From contig WJJK01000012.1 of the NCBI GenBank assembly GCA_014729705.1, forward strand, positions 1 through 5,295: a stretch of DNA of 5,295 bases, given 5' to 3'. The translations under genes were made by a program, and so were the position numbers. Positions 1 through 5,153 of this stretch are shown here, piece after piece. Origin of the DNA: Candidatus Altarchaeales archaeon (lineage in GTDB: Archaea; Altiarchaeota; Altiarchaeia; IMC4; SCGC-AAA252-I15). The notes under the pieces are model-generated. The model was given only the letters and a program-made list of their open reading frames with translations. It was not told the origin of the DNA and did not search any database. Every line of letters begins with the position of its first letter. Positions within the stretch are counted from its first letter, which is position 1.

Positions 1-616
1 GCATTATCCCAAGGGATTTCAGGGTCACCGCGATTAAGACGCCTAATGTGACTGCGAAGGCTATGATTATCGCCTCCCCTAATGCGACTGCTATCGTGGT
101 CTTATACATCACCAGTTCATGGGTTTTGGTTAACCCTCCAATCAGGGCGAGTATTGGCAGAAGGAAGCCTAACGTAACGCTTGTGGGGAAAAGTATTGCT
201 TGTTTTTCTGTGAAGAACCTGAGTAACCCAGTTGCCGCCGCCTCCATTATTAGGTATAGGTGTGTGTATCCGTAGACGATTAATGTGGTTTCAAGGTCTG
301 CCTCCCCGCCGAAGCCTTTCATAAGAAGGTGGAATAAACCACCTACTGCGAAAAACAAGGCGAAGTTAAAAAGCAAGGCGATGCCTGAACCCAGGAAATA
401 TCCTAGCAGGAAAAACACTCCGCCTGCCTCAGGCATGGTGTGCATCAATTCGAACGCCAGGTTCACAAGGCTTGCGCAGATGACTAGGGCGAAGGCTCCC
501 CCCCAGGGTTTATTGGCTTTAATGTCTTGGAAGGCGTCATTTATCCTCCAGAAATTAATTAAATAAAGTATCCTTTGGGAAAACCCCAGCTGCCCGGCTG
601 AATCCCGCACTCTCAT
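1..616 (-). CDS. Multi-pass membrane protein, probable YIP1 family (C-terminus off the left edge)
   Basis: The minus strand is open from an ATG at 616 to the window edge, giving 205 residues without a stop. A cytoplasmic-looking N-terminus contains the segment WRINDAFQDIKANKPW (residues 23-38). Hydrophobic segments follow at about 39-57, 66-98, 110-132, 140-162 and 173-199, so there are roughly five membrane spans. The pattern of a short amphipathic N-terminus with F-x-x-I-K and a proline, then about five helices with a G-x-x-H-L-x-x-K-x-F-G-G loop (about 93-104), matches the archaeal and bacterial YIP1-domain proteins as I know them. Their function in prokaryotes is unclear. The start is 14 nt after the RuBisCO stop, with no promoter seen between them, so read-through from RuBisCO is likely. 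No good ribosome-binding site is visible; an A10 tract lies just upstream. The open frame and hydrophobicity are directly seen; the family assignment is from recollection of the pattern. Confidence 0.72.
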   Translation of the reverse strand, partial: MRVRDSAGQLGFSQRILYLINFWRINDAFQDIKANKPWGGAFALVICASLVNLAFELMHTMPEAGGVFFLLGYFLGSGIALLFNFALFFAVGGLFHLLMKGFGGEADLETTLIVYGYTHLYLIMEAAATGLLRFFTEKQAILFPTSVTLGFLLPILALIGGLTKTHELVMYKTTIAVALGEAIIIAFAVTLGVLIAVTLKSLGIM

Positions 617-630
617 GTTTTTTTTTTATT

Positions 631-1896
631 TCACTTGAATTTCCTGAGCGCAAGCTCAAGGGGTTTGTGTTTCTCACCCCACTGGTGTAGGGACTGGTTT
701 TCCAAGGTAGCCTCAATCGCAGCCCTCATGGCTTCAGCGCCTTGCCTGGTGCCTTCGGGGTGTCCGTGTATCCCGCCGCCGGCTTGTATGATTATGTCCT
801 GCCCCATGAAACCCATTAACTCGGGGACGTGGCCTGGGTGGAGGCCGCCTGAGCAAACCGGGAAAACCGGTTTAACCTGGCCCCAAAGCTGGGGGAGTCG
901 ATCCTGTTTCTCTTCGACTTTTTTCTGGGTTATCGCCTGGGAGATGGAGTAGACCTCCTCCTTAGGACCCTGCATCTTACCTACTGCGGTTCCGATGTGA
1001 AGTTGATCCACTCCAACAAGACGCAAAAGTTTAGCTAAAGCCAGCATAGTGATCCCGTGTCGGGGGTTGCGGGTTAATGCGGCGTGCATCGCGCGGTGGG
1101 CGTGGAGTACGACGCCGTAATCCTTCTGCCTCACACTCTGAACAGCGCTGAAGCCCAGCGTCACGACGTCCACCATAGCGTATCGCCCGCCGTGGTCCTT
1201 CACATAATCTATGCGCTCAAGCATTTCATAGGTCTCGGCGGTTACGTTGGGCATGTAGACTTTAGTCTCCCCTGAATCCCCTTCAGCCTTATCCCTGGCT
1301 CCAAGGGTTTCTGTTATCCTGTCTTTGAATTTATTGAATCCCTGGCTTGTGAGGTTTTCATCGTCTTTGACGACGTCGCACCCCCCCACCCAGGCTTCGT
1401 AGGCTACATTCGCGTGTTCCCTTGGGGGTAATCCGACCTTGGGTTTGACTATGGTGCCCACCAGCGGGCGCTCCCGCACCTCAACGACGTCCCGCACTCC
1501 CTGTATGCCGAAGCGGGGGCCCGCATGTTTTTTTATCATCTTAGATGGGAAGCCCACATCAAGAAGCCTTAGGTTTTCAAGAGCCTTCATCCCGTAGATG
1601 TTTCCCGCAACCGAAGAAAGTATTTGCGCTATGTTCTCCGGCTCAAACAATTCAAGGGGGTAGGCGATTTTAACTAATTTGTTTTCCTCATCCAGGGAAT
1701 AGATGCTGGGACGAAGCTTCCCCCAGATATCGTCTTTCATGGTGGAGACCTCGGTCCAGGTTCCTATGCTGGATTCCCCTGCCACGTGGTTGGCGGCCTT
1801 AGCGAGGCTTACGCCTTCCGCGGGCTCAACGTAAAACAGGCATACTAAGTCGTTTGATTGAGGCTTGTATTTCAGGTCTAAGTATCCTTGACTCAT
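631..1896 (-). CDS. rbcL: Form III ribulose-1,5-bisphosphate carboxylase/oxygenase large subunit (methanogen-like III-a)
   Basis: This 421-residue protein carboxylates ribulose 1,5-bisphosphate to two 3-phosphoglycerates. Every active-site block is present: E41 in AGESS, T46-W47, N99 in AGNIYGM, K151 and K153 in TIVKPKVG, the carbamylated lysine with its metal ligands in K177-D-D-E180, H267-R268 in HAHRAMHAA, H300, loop-6 K307 in GTAVGKM, S349-G-G in CSGGLHPG, and G373-G374 in QAGGGIHGHPEG. Length and sequence fit archaeal form III. Stretches such as ESSIGTWT, LRPSIY, GPRFGI and VAYEAWVGG resemble the Methanocaldococcus enzyme more than the Thermococcus type, which suggests III-a. Known roles are the AMP/pentose-bisphosphate pathway or, with phosphoribulokinase, the reductive hexulose-phosphate pathway; neither partner gene is in view. 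The frame is open upstream to 2127, but the start at 1896 gives the usual N-terminus (GYLDLKYKP) and lies about 24 nt after the start point predicted from the TATA box at 1941-1948. An ATG at 1926 would precede that point. Confidence 0.96.
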   Translation of the reverse strand: MSQGYLDLKYKPQSNDLVCLFYVEPAEGVSLAKAANHVAGESSIGTWTEVSTMKDDIWGKLRPSIYSLDEENKLVKIAYPLELFEPENIAQILSSVAGNIYGMKALENLRLLDVGFPSKMIKKHAGPRFGIQGVRDVVEVRERPLVGTIVKPKVGLPPREHANVAYEAWVGGCDVVKDDENLTSQGFNKFKDRITETLGARDKAEGDSGETKVYMPNVTAETYEMLERIDYVKDHGGRYAMVDVVTLGFSAVQSVRQKDYGVVLHAHRAMHAALTRNPRHGITMLALAKLLRLVGVDQLHIGTAVGKMQGPKEEVYSISQAITQKKVEEKQDRLPQLWGQVKPVFPVCSGGLHPGHVPELMGFMGQDIIIQAGGGIHGHPEGTRQGAEAMRAAIEATLENQSLHQWGEKHKPLELALRKFK

Positions 1897-1923
1897 AGTA
1901 AAACACGTATTTGTCTTTCCAAA

Positions 1924-1931
1924 CATATTAA
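1924..1931 (+). promoter_or_regulatory. Weak candidate TATA box for the divergent unknown gene
   Basis: CATATTAA is preceded by TCCAAA and is centred about 27 nt upstream of the ATG at 1955, the spacing expected for a leaderless archaeal transcript. It is a poor match to the consensus. If the box at 1941-1948 drives the plus strand instead, transcription would begin near 1970 and translation would have to start at 2036. Confidence 0.25.
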
Positions 1932-1940
1932 CCTCAAGCG

Positions 1941-1954
1941 TATATAATCTTTTC
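1941..1954 (-). promoter_or_regulatory. RuBisCO promoter (BRE plus TATA box)
   Basis: Read on the minus strand the bases are GAAAAG followed by ATTATATA, a good archaeal purine-rich BRE and TATA box. Transcription would be expected to start near 1919-1920, leaving a leader of about 24 nt before the ATG at 1896. No strong Shine-Dalgarno is seen in that leader. The core TATATAAT also reads as a TATA box on the plus strand, but the BRE-like purines are only on the RuBisCO side. Confidence 0.6.
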
Positions 1955-2509
1955 ATGGTCAGCAGGTCAGTGAAATACATTGTATACCGCAGGGAAGGGG
2001 GGTTCGAGGCCGCCCGGGAGAGGGAGGGCTTGATCATGTCCCCCAGCCTTCCGCACCCCATGGAGATGGATCTTGATAATCCCCGGGGATCCCAAGTCAC
2101 CGACTTAAAGACTGTCCGCCCCGGCACGATACTGGCTCAGACGGAGGACGCCCTATACCGTGTTAATGTGAAGGGAAAATCGGTTTCGAAACCCCTTAAA
2201 ACTTCTGATAAGGTTTCGGAGTCGGAGCTAGATTTAACGCGTAAGATAGTTAAACAATTATTCGGCGACACCACTTTACACGTGGAATCAGCCCACGCCT
2301 TCGACGAGACCCCGATAGCATCCGCCTTAAGCCATAGGTCCAAGAAGAAGATTTTGAGTGAAATAAACGACCTGGACGTATCTGAGGCTAAAAACCTCTA
2401 CGACGCCCTTGAGGATCTTGATCACTCGGATCAGGTTACGGCCGAGCAGAGGCCCTTTTATTCCATGCTTTGGATGGAGTCAGCCAGAAGAATAAAAGAT
2501 ACCTATTAG
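1955..2509 (+). CDS. Unrecognised charged soluble protein, divergent from RuBisCO
   Basis: The protein is 184 residues long, with no signal peptide, membrane segment or cysteine motif, and I do not recognise its family. It appears to have three parts. The N-terminus (1-40) is rich in R, E and G, then proline-rich. The middle (about 45-85) could form beta strands (TVRPGTILAQ, ALYRVNVKG). The C-terminal half is helical and acidic, with segments LDLTRKIVKQLFG, KKKILSEINDLDVSEAKNLYDALEDLD and FYSMLWMESARRI. The start is uncertain. ATG 1955 could be leaderless, whereas ATG 2036 (157 residues) has a purine-rich GGGAGAGGGAGGG at 2016-2028 with 7-nt spacing; ATG at 2060 or 2066 is also possible. Codon choice upstream of 2036 still looks coding. 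The stop TAG at 2507-2509 overlaps the hisB stop by three bases on the opposite strand. The opposite-strand frames here read less like protein. Confidence 0.75.
   Translation: MVSRSVKYIVYRREGGFEAAREREGLIMSPSLPHPMEMDLDNPRGSQVTDLKTVRPGTILAQTEDALYRVNVKGKSVSKPLKTSDKVSESELDLTRKIVKQLFGDTTLHVESAHAFDETPIASALSHRSKKKILSEINDLDVSEAKNLYDALEDLDHSDQVTAEQRPFYSMLWMESARRIKDTY
2486..2500 (-). terminator. Possible T-rich terminator for hisB inside the convergent gene
   Basis: On the minus strand, 6-20 nt after the hisB stop, the sequence reads ATCTTTTATTCTTCT. Archaeal RNA polymerase terminates at T-rich non-template tracts. Here the tract is complementary to the Arg-Arg-Ile-Lys-Asp codons near the end of the opposing gene. 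The tract has no run longer than four T, so the call is weak. Confidence 0.3.
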
Positions 2510-3090
2510 ATCACGCCTTTGGTGCTTGGAATATCCTCGCCGGCAACCTGGCATGCGCGTTTCAACGCGACTGCAAGGGCCTTGAATACTGCCTCAACCT
2601 TGTGGTGGTCGTTTCTACCCTCAACTTTCACGTTGAGGTTGAATCTCCCGTTTAATGCGAGGCTTTCAAGCAGGTGCTCGACGTTCTCCTTGGATACGTC
2701 CCCCACCTTTTTCTCGTGGAATTCCGAGAAAGGCAAATCAATCACCGCGTAAGGTCTGCCGGATAAATCCACTGCCACCTCCGCCCGCGCGTCATCCATG
2801 GGCACTATCGAGTGGGCTATTCGTGTCACACCCTTCTTATCCCCTAAGGCTTTGACTAGTGTCTCACCCAAAACTATCCCCACGTCTTCTACGAGGTGGT
2901 GGTCGTCGACCTCAACGTCGCCTTCCGCCTTAACCTTTAAATCGAATTTCGAGTGTTTAGAAAATGATTCAAGCATGTGTGTGAGGAACTTCAAGGGCAC
3001 GGCAATTTCATACTCCCCGCATCCATCGAGATTTAATTCAATTTCAATCCCCGTCTCATCAGTCTTCCTGGTTTTTTTCGCTTTCCTCAT
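2506..3090 (-). CDS. hisB: Imidazoleglycerol-phosphate dehydratase
   Basis: The enzyme removes water from imidazole glycerol phosphate to give imidazole acetol phosphate in histidine biosynthesis. It is a cytosolic manganese enzyme that usually forms a 24-mer. The 194 residues match the monofunctional family length. Visible hallmarks are RKTDETGIEIELNLDG at 8-23, H38 in FLTHMLES, H46, the first metal motif DDHHLVEDVGIVLG (H64, H65, E68), PMDDARAEVAVDLSGRPY at 97-114, H139 in NVEHLLESLA, the second metal motif NDHHKVEAVFKA (H162, H163, E166), and the C-terminal IPSTKGV. The start at 3090 gives the usual MRKAKKTRKT N-terminus; an in-frame ATG at 3099 precedes the transcription start predicted from the box at 3115-3123. 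One oddity is threonine at residue 37, where the family normally has aspartate (FLDHML). No other his gene lies beside it, so the pathway is dispersed or only partly in view. Confidence 0.96.
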   Translation of the reverse strand: MRKAKKTRKTDETGIEIELNLDGCGEYEIAVPLKFLTHMLESFSKHSKFDLKVKAEGDVEVDDHHLVEDVGIVLGETLVKALGDKKGVTRIAHSIVPMDDARAEVAVDLSGRPYAVIDLPFSEFHEKKVGDVSKENVEHLLESLALNGRFNLNVKVEGRNDHHKVEAVFKALAVALKRACQVAGEDIPSTKGVI

Positions 3091-3100
3091 TGGAAACATA

Positions 3101-3110
3101 TTTAGCTTAA
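3101..3110 (+). promoter_or_regulatory. Weak candidate TATA box for the Nudix gene
   Basis: TTTAGCTTAA is centred about 28 nt upstream of ATG 3134 and preceded by GGAAACATA, which could act as a BRE. This fits a leaderless transcript. It lies within 5 nt of the hisB box on the other strand, so the two polymerases would compete for the same short segment. The match to consensus is only moderate. Confidence 0.35.
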
Positions 3111-3114
3111 ACCC

Positions 3115-3123
3115 TTAAGTATA
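3115..3123 (-). promoter_or_regulatory. Candidate hisB TATA box
   Basis: On the minus strand the bases read TATACTTAA, centred at about 3119. A start point some 26 nt downstream falls near 3093, almost at the hisB ATG (3090), so the transcript would be leaderless or nearly so. No ribosome-binding site is visible, in agreement. The whole intergenic space to the divergent Nudix gene is only 43 nt. Confidence 0.45.
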
Positions 3124-3133
3124 GTGGATAATC

Positions 3134-3631
3134 ATGGTTGAGGACGTATTCGACGTCGTGGATGAAGACGACAACGTAGTGGGTAGGGCCACGCGCAGTG
3201 AATGCCACAGCAGTCTGTTGATACATCGAAGCGTCATGTTCTTCATACTCGATCACGTGGATCGTGTTTTCGTGAACCAGAGAAGCCCTAAAAAGGATGT
3301 TTTACCCGGCAGGTGGAGCATAGTTTTAGGCGGGCACGTGGATTGCGGGGAATCCTATGACGAGGCGGTGTTAAGGGAGTTTCAGGAGGAAACCGGCCTT
3401 AATGCGGAGCCTGTGGCGGTGGGTTTTTTCAGAAAATACATACCACAGGAGCGGGAGCACGTTAGGGTCTACGCCTTCCACGTCAACGGTAAACCGAAAC
3501 TCGATGAAACTGAAACCGTTGGCGGTGAATTCAGGGATTATAAAGACCTTGAGGACCTCTTCACTCAACACGATTTTTTGCCTGAAACAGGGAGACTATA
3601 TGAAATGCTTGGGGATTATCTTGGTAAATAG
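3134..3631 (+). CDS. Nudix hydrolase, isopentenyl-diphosphate isomerase-like / YfcD-like
   Basis: This 165-residue soluble protein contains a full Nudix box (G-x5-E-x7-R-E-U-x-E-E-x-G-U): G67, E73, R81, E82, E85, E86, G88 and L89, within GGHVDCGESYDEAVLREFQE and the following ETGL. Phenylalanine 83 takes the usual aliphatic position. The N-terminal FDVVDEDDNVVGRATRSECH, followed by HRSVMFFI and VNQRSPKKDVLPGRWSI, is the layout of the Nudix subgroup that includes type I IPP isomerase and YfcD-like proteins. The box glutamates would bind the divalent metal used to cleave or rearrange a nucleoside or prenyl diphosphate; the substrate cannot be read from sequence. The full second half of a genuine IPP isomerase is not obvious, so a hydrolase is the safer call. 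The gene is divergent from hisB and 34 nt upstream of the zinc-ribbon gene, with a T7 run between. Confidence 0.9.
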   Translation: MVEDVFDVVDEDDNVVGRATRSECHSSLLIHRSVMFFILDHVDRVFVNQRSPKKDVLPGRWSIVLGGHVDCGESYDEAVLREFQEETGLNAEPVAVGFFRKYIPQEREHVRVYAFHVNGKPKLDETETVGGEFRDYKDLEDLFTQHDFLPETGRLYEMLGDYLGK

Positions 3632-3638
3632 TTTTTTT
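3632..3638 (+). terminator. Oligo-T tract after the Nudix stop
   Basis: Seven consecutive T follow directly on the TAG stop at 3629-3631, with more pyrimidines (ATCTACCCCCTCCC) after them. This is a typical archaeal intrinsic termination signal needing no hairpin. The same stretch (TTTTTTTATC) sits about 27 nt before the next ATG and could also act as a weak TATA box for the zinc-ribbon gene. Confidence 0.45.
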
Positions 3639-3665
3639 ATCTACCCCCTCCCTATATTGTTTTTG

Positions 3666-3917
3666 ATGAAAAACTGCGGCAGATGCGGTAAACCGCTTTA
3701 TGACCCTGGGATCGCCTTGTGTCAGGGTTGTAAGAAGCTTGTCTCAAGAAGCCAAAGCAGGTACGCTGATAGGGAGAACCGTAAACGCGAGCTTCAGCGG
3801 GATATGTTTGATGCGATGTCTTCTTCGGGGGAGGAAGACGACGATAAGTATTCCGTCGACTTCTGGGGCCTTGAGGATGAGCAGGACAAGTATTATAAAA
3901 AGAGGAAACGCCGTTAA
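3666..3917 (+). CDS. Small zinc-ribbon protein with acidic linker and basic tail
   Basis: The 83-residue product begins with a four-cysteine zinc ribbon: C4-x2-C7 and C19-x2-C22 in NCGRCGKPLYDPGIALCQGC. A charged, probably helical section follows (SRYADRENRKRELQRDMFDA, 32-50), then an acidic stretch GEEDDDKYSVDFWGLEDEQD and a tail YYKKRKRR. The cysteine pattern suggests structural zinc, and the basic tail suggests contact with nucleic acid or ribosome; neither is shown. I do not recognise a named family. The frame is open further upstream into the Nudix gene, but ATG 3666 begins right before the ribbon and after the Nudix stop; TTG 3657 is an alternative. The stop TAA (3915-3917) lies in the palindrome GTTAAC that also holds the pelA stop. 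Confidence 0.78.
   Translation: MKNCGRCGKPLYDPGIALCQGCKKLVSRSQSRYADRENRKRELQRDMFDAMSSSGEEDDDKYSVDFWGLEDEQDKYYKKRKRR
3897..3907 (-). terminator. Possible pelA terminator inside the zinc-ribbon gene
   Basis: On the minus strand, about 6-17 nt beyond the pelA stop, the bases read TTCCTCTTTTT, then ATAATA. This T-rich tract is the complement of the A-rich codons for the zinc-ribbon tail (YYKKRKRR). It is a reasonable archaeal termination site, but only five T in a row. Confidence 0.3.
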
Positions 3918-4981
3918 CCTAGGCTGAATCTCAGGGTCGCTGCCACGCCCCCCAGGGATTTGAGTTTAAAGCCAGCGGGGTTTTCATGGTTTATTATGTG
4001 GGTTTTGCCTTTCGTGTTTTTCACCCTCATCAAAAGGTGTTCGATCTCCCCTCTTTTTTCCGTGTACAAAGTGTCTGTCACCAACAAAAGCTTTACCGCG
4101 TTCGCATTCACTGCGGCCTCAACTTCCTTGAGGCTGTAGGCTACCTTCCCCTTGTCTTTGCCGATTTCCTTGAGTATCTCCTCTATGTATGCCTCCTCCC
4201 TCACCGATGATACTTCCTGCAGTATTTTTTTGTAGGCGTCTCTTTTGATTATTTCGGAGACGCCTTGCCTGCCGCCCATACTGGATTCGTCGAAACGCAT
4301 ATTATTTATCCACGGGGGTTTCTTTTCTTCAACGTGTTTTTTGAAGTAGTTTTTCTCGAAACCCGGCCCCGCCACAACCACCGCCTGGATGTTTTCGGAG
4401 GTTAGGGTGCGGTTCAGTGTTTCGATTATTTTGTCGTAGAATTTCTTTTTGTTTTTCCCCCGATCTTGGGCGTAGTATTTACCGCCTAGGTTGGCGTTTA
4501 ATTCACTGTAGGTTATCCGGGATTCATGTATCAACCCCAGCGTAGCCTCCCCTTCCTGCAGGATCAACACCAACACTTTAGGTCTGAGGGAGGCTCCTTC
4601 AGCCTGCCGTATCCTCTCTAGCGTAGGTTTAGTTAACTTTGGTTTAACTACGGTTAAGGTGTCTTGAGTCTCTACGTTGAGGGTGTGGTGGCTTCCCAGG
4701 GACACAAGATCCCCTGGACCCTCATTTATTGTTCCCGATATTCTGAGCACATCGTGTTCGGGTTTGAATTCGTTTTTATCGACTAAAACGGAGAGGGTGA
4801 ATGTCATCTTCTTGCCTCCAGTGGATCTTATGGAGTCGGCTGAGTCTTTTATGCGTCTTTGGGTCTTCATTCTAACCGTGTCCCCCCCCTCTATGACCTG
4901 TGAGAGGTACCATAGGTCATCGAGCGATTCAACCTGTATTTTGAGCCTTCCCTCCCTGATGTTTTTGCCTAAAACCCGCAT
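3914..4981 (-). CDS. pelA: Pelota, mRNA surveillance and ribosome-rescue factor (aPelota)
   Basis: Pelota binds the A site of stalled ribosomes with aEF1A and, with ABCE1, splits the subunits (no-go and non-stop surveillance). The 355 residues match the family length of about 350. Domain 1 (about 1-120) opens with MRVLGKNIREGRLKI, SLDDLWYLSQVIEGGDTV and KTQRRIK, and includes RISGTINEGPGDLVSLGSHHTL at 80-101. The central domain (about 130-255) has LVLILQEGEATLGLI and VVVAGPGFEKNYFKKHV (201-217). The C-terminal domain (about 256-355) has YSLKEVEAAVNANAVKLLLVTD. The GGQ motif of release factor aRF1 is absent, as expected for Pelota. The frame is open to an ATG at 5083, but family members begin at MR(V/I)L, and the strong TATA box at 5021-5028 falls inside that extension, so ATG 4981 is chosen. 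The stop overlaps the zinc-ribbon stop by 3 nt on the opposite strand. Confidence 0.95.
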   Translation of the reverse strand: MRVLGKNIREGRLKIQVESLDDLWYLSQVIEGGDTVRMKTQRRIKDSADSIRSTGGKKMTFTLSVLVDKNEFKPEHDVLRISGTINEGPGDLVSLGSHHTLNVETQDTLTVVKPKLTKPTLERIRQAEGASLRPKVLVLILQEGEATLGLIHESRITYSELNANLGGKYYAQDRGKNKKKFYDKIIETLNRTLTSENIQAVVVAGPGFEKNYFKKHVEEKKPPWINNMRFDESSMGGRQGVSEIIKRDAYKKILQEVSSVREEAYIEEILKEIGKDKGKVAYSLKEVEAAVNANAVKLLLVTDTLYTEKRGEIEHLLMRVKNTKGKTHIINHENPAGFKLKSLGGVAATLRFSLG

Positions 4982-5020
4982 TTTATGAACATTATTTAAT
5001 ACTTTTATGGAAACGTAAGG

Positions 5021-5028
5021 TTTATATA
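5021..5028 (+). promoter_or_regulatory. Same TATA box read on the plus strand
   Basis: TTTATATA is the textbook archaeal box-A sequence on the plus strand. It would place a start point near 5050, ahead of the GGGTG motif at 5065-5069, the small ORF at 5077 and the structured element at 5154-5292. The BRE side (CGTAAGG) is only moderately purine-rich. Whether it works in both directions cannot be told from sequence. Confidence 0.35.
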
Positions 5029-5034
5029 CTTTGA
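5021..5034 (-). promoter_or_regulatory. pelA promoter (BRE plus TATA box)
   Basis: On the minus strand the bases read TCAAAG followed by TATATAAA, a strong archaeal BRE/TATA match. Transcription should begin near 4999-5000, giving a leader of about 18 nt before ATG 4981, with no clear ribosome-binding site. A second A/T-rich stretch (TATTAAATAAT, 4992-5002) is too close to the start to act as the TATA box. Confidence 0.6.
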
Positions 5035-5076
5035 TGTGGCTATATTTATTCCCAAAAATCATCAGGGTGCAGGGTG

Positions 5077-5145
5077 ATGTCAAAAATATCTTTCGCCTAT
5101 TTTATGGCGCTTGGTTTGATTGCTCTCAAGTTAGCACTCTTTTAG
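5077..5145 (+). CDS. Possible 22-residue hydrophobic microprotein
   Basis: ATG to TAG encodes a short peptide whose first ten residues are MSKISFAYFM, followed by ALGLIALKLALF. The peptide would form one membrane helix with lysines at 3 and 18. In its favour are an upstream plus-strand TATA box (5021-5028, 56 nt away) and a GGGTG motif at 5065-5069 with 7-nt spacing, close to the archaeal GGTGA signal and unusual here, where other genes lack one. Against it are the tiny size, the absence of any homologue I can name, and the overlap of its end with a hairpin (5130-5151). It may be a chance frame in a leader or RNA gene. Confidence 0.25.
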   Translation: MSKISFAYFMALGLIALKLALF

Positions 5146-5151
5146 GCTAAC
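5130..5151. other. Six-base-pair hairpin
   Basis: GTTAGC (5130-5135) and GCTAAC (5146-5151) are perfect inverted repeats around a 10-nt loop containing TTTT. It lies 2 nt before the larger structured element. It could be an independent stem of the same RNA, a processing or termination signal, or chance. Confidence 0.35.
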
Positions 5152-5153
5152 CA

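Noticed and set aside
48..566. Two plus-strand frames opposite the membrane protein
   Set aside because: They are split by a stop, have no recognisable domain, and lie opposite a continuous minus-strand frame with clear membrane segments.
2079..2090. 12-bp palindrome ATCCCCGGGGAT
   Set aside because: It lies inside coding sequence, is a single copy in the window and has no associated element; probably chance in GC-rich codons.
1897..2127. N-terminal extension of RuBisCO to 2127
   Set aside because: It would overlap the divergent gene, lies upstream of the predicted promoter, and goes beyond the normal family N-terminus.
3402..3665. Upstream extension of the zinc-ribbon frame
   Set aside because: It overlaps the Nudix gene in another frame and shows no domain of its own.
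4982..5083. N-terminal extension of Pelota to 5083
   Set aside because: Pelota proteins begin at the MR(V/I)L motif, and the extension contains the TATA box.
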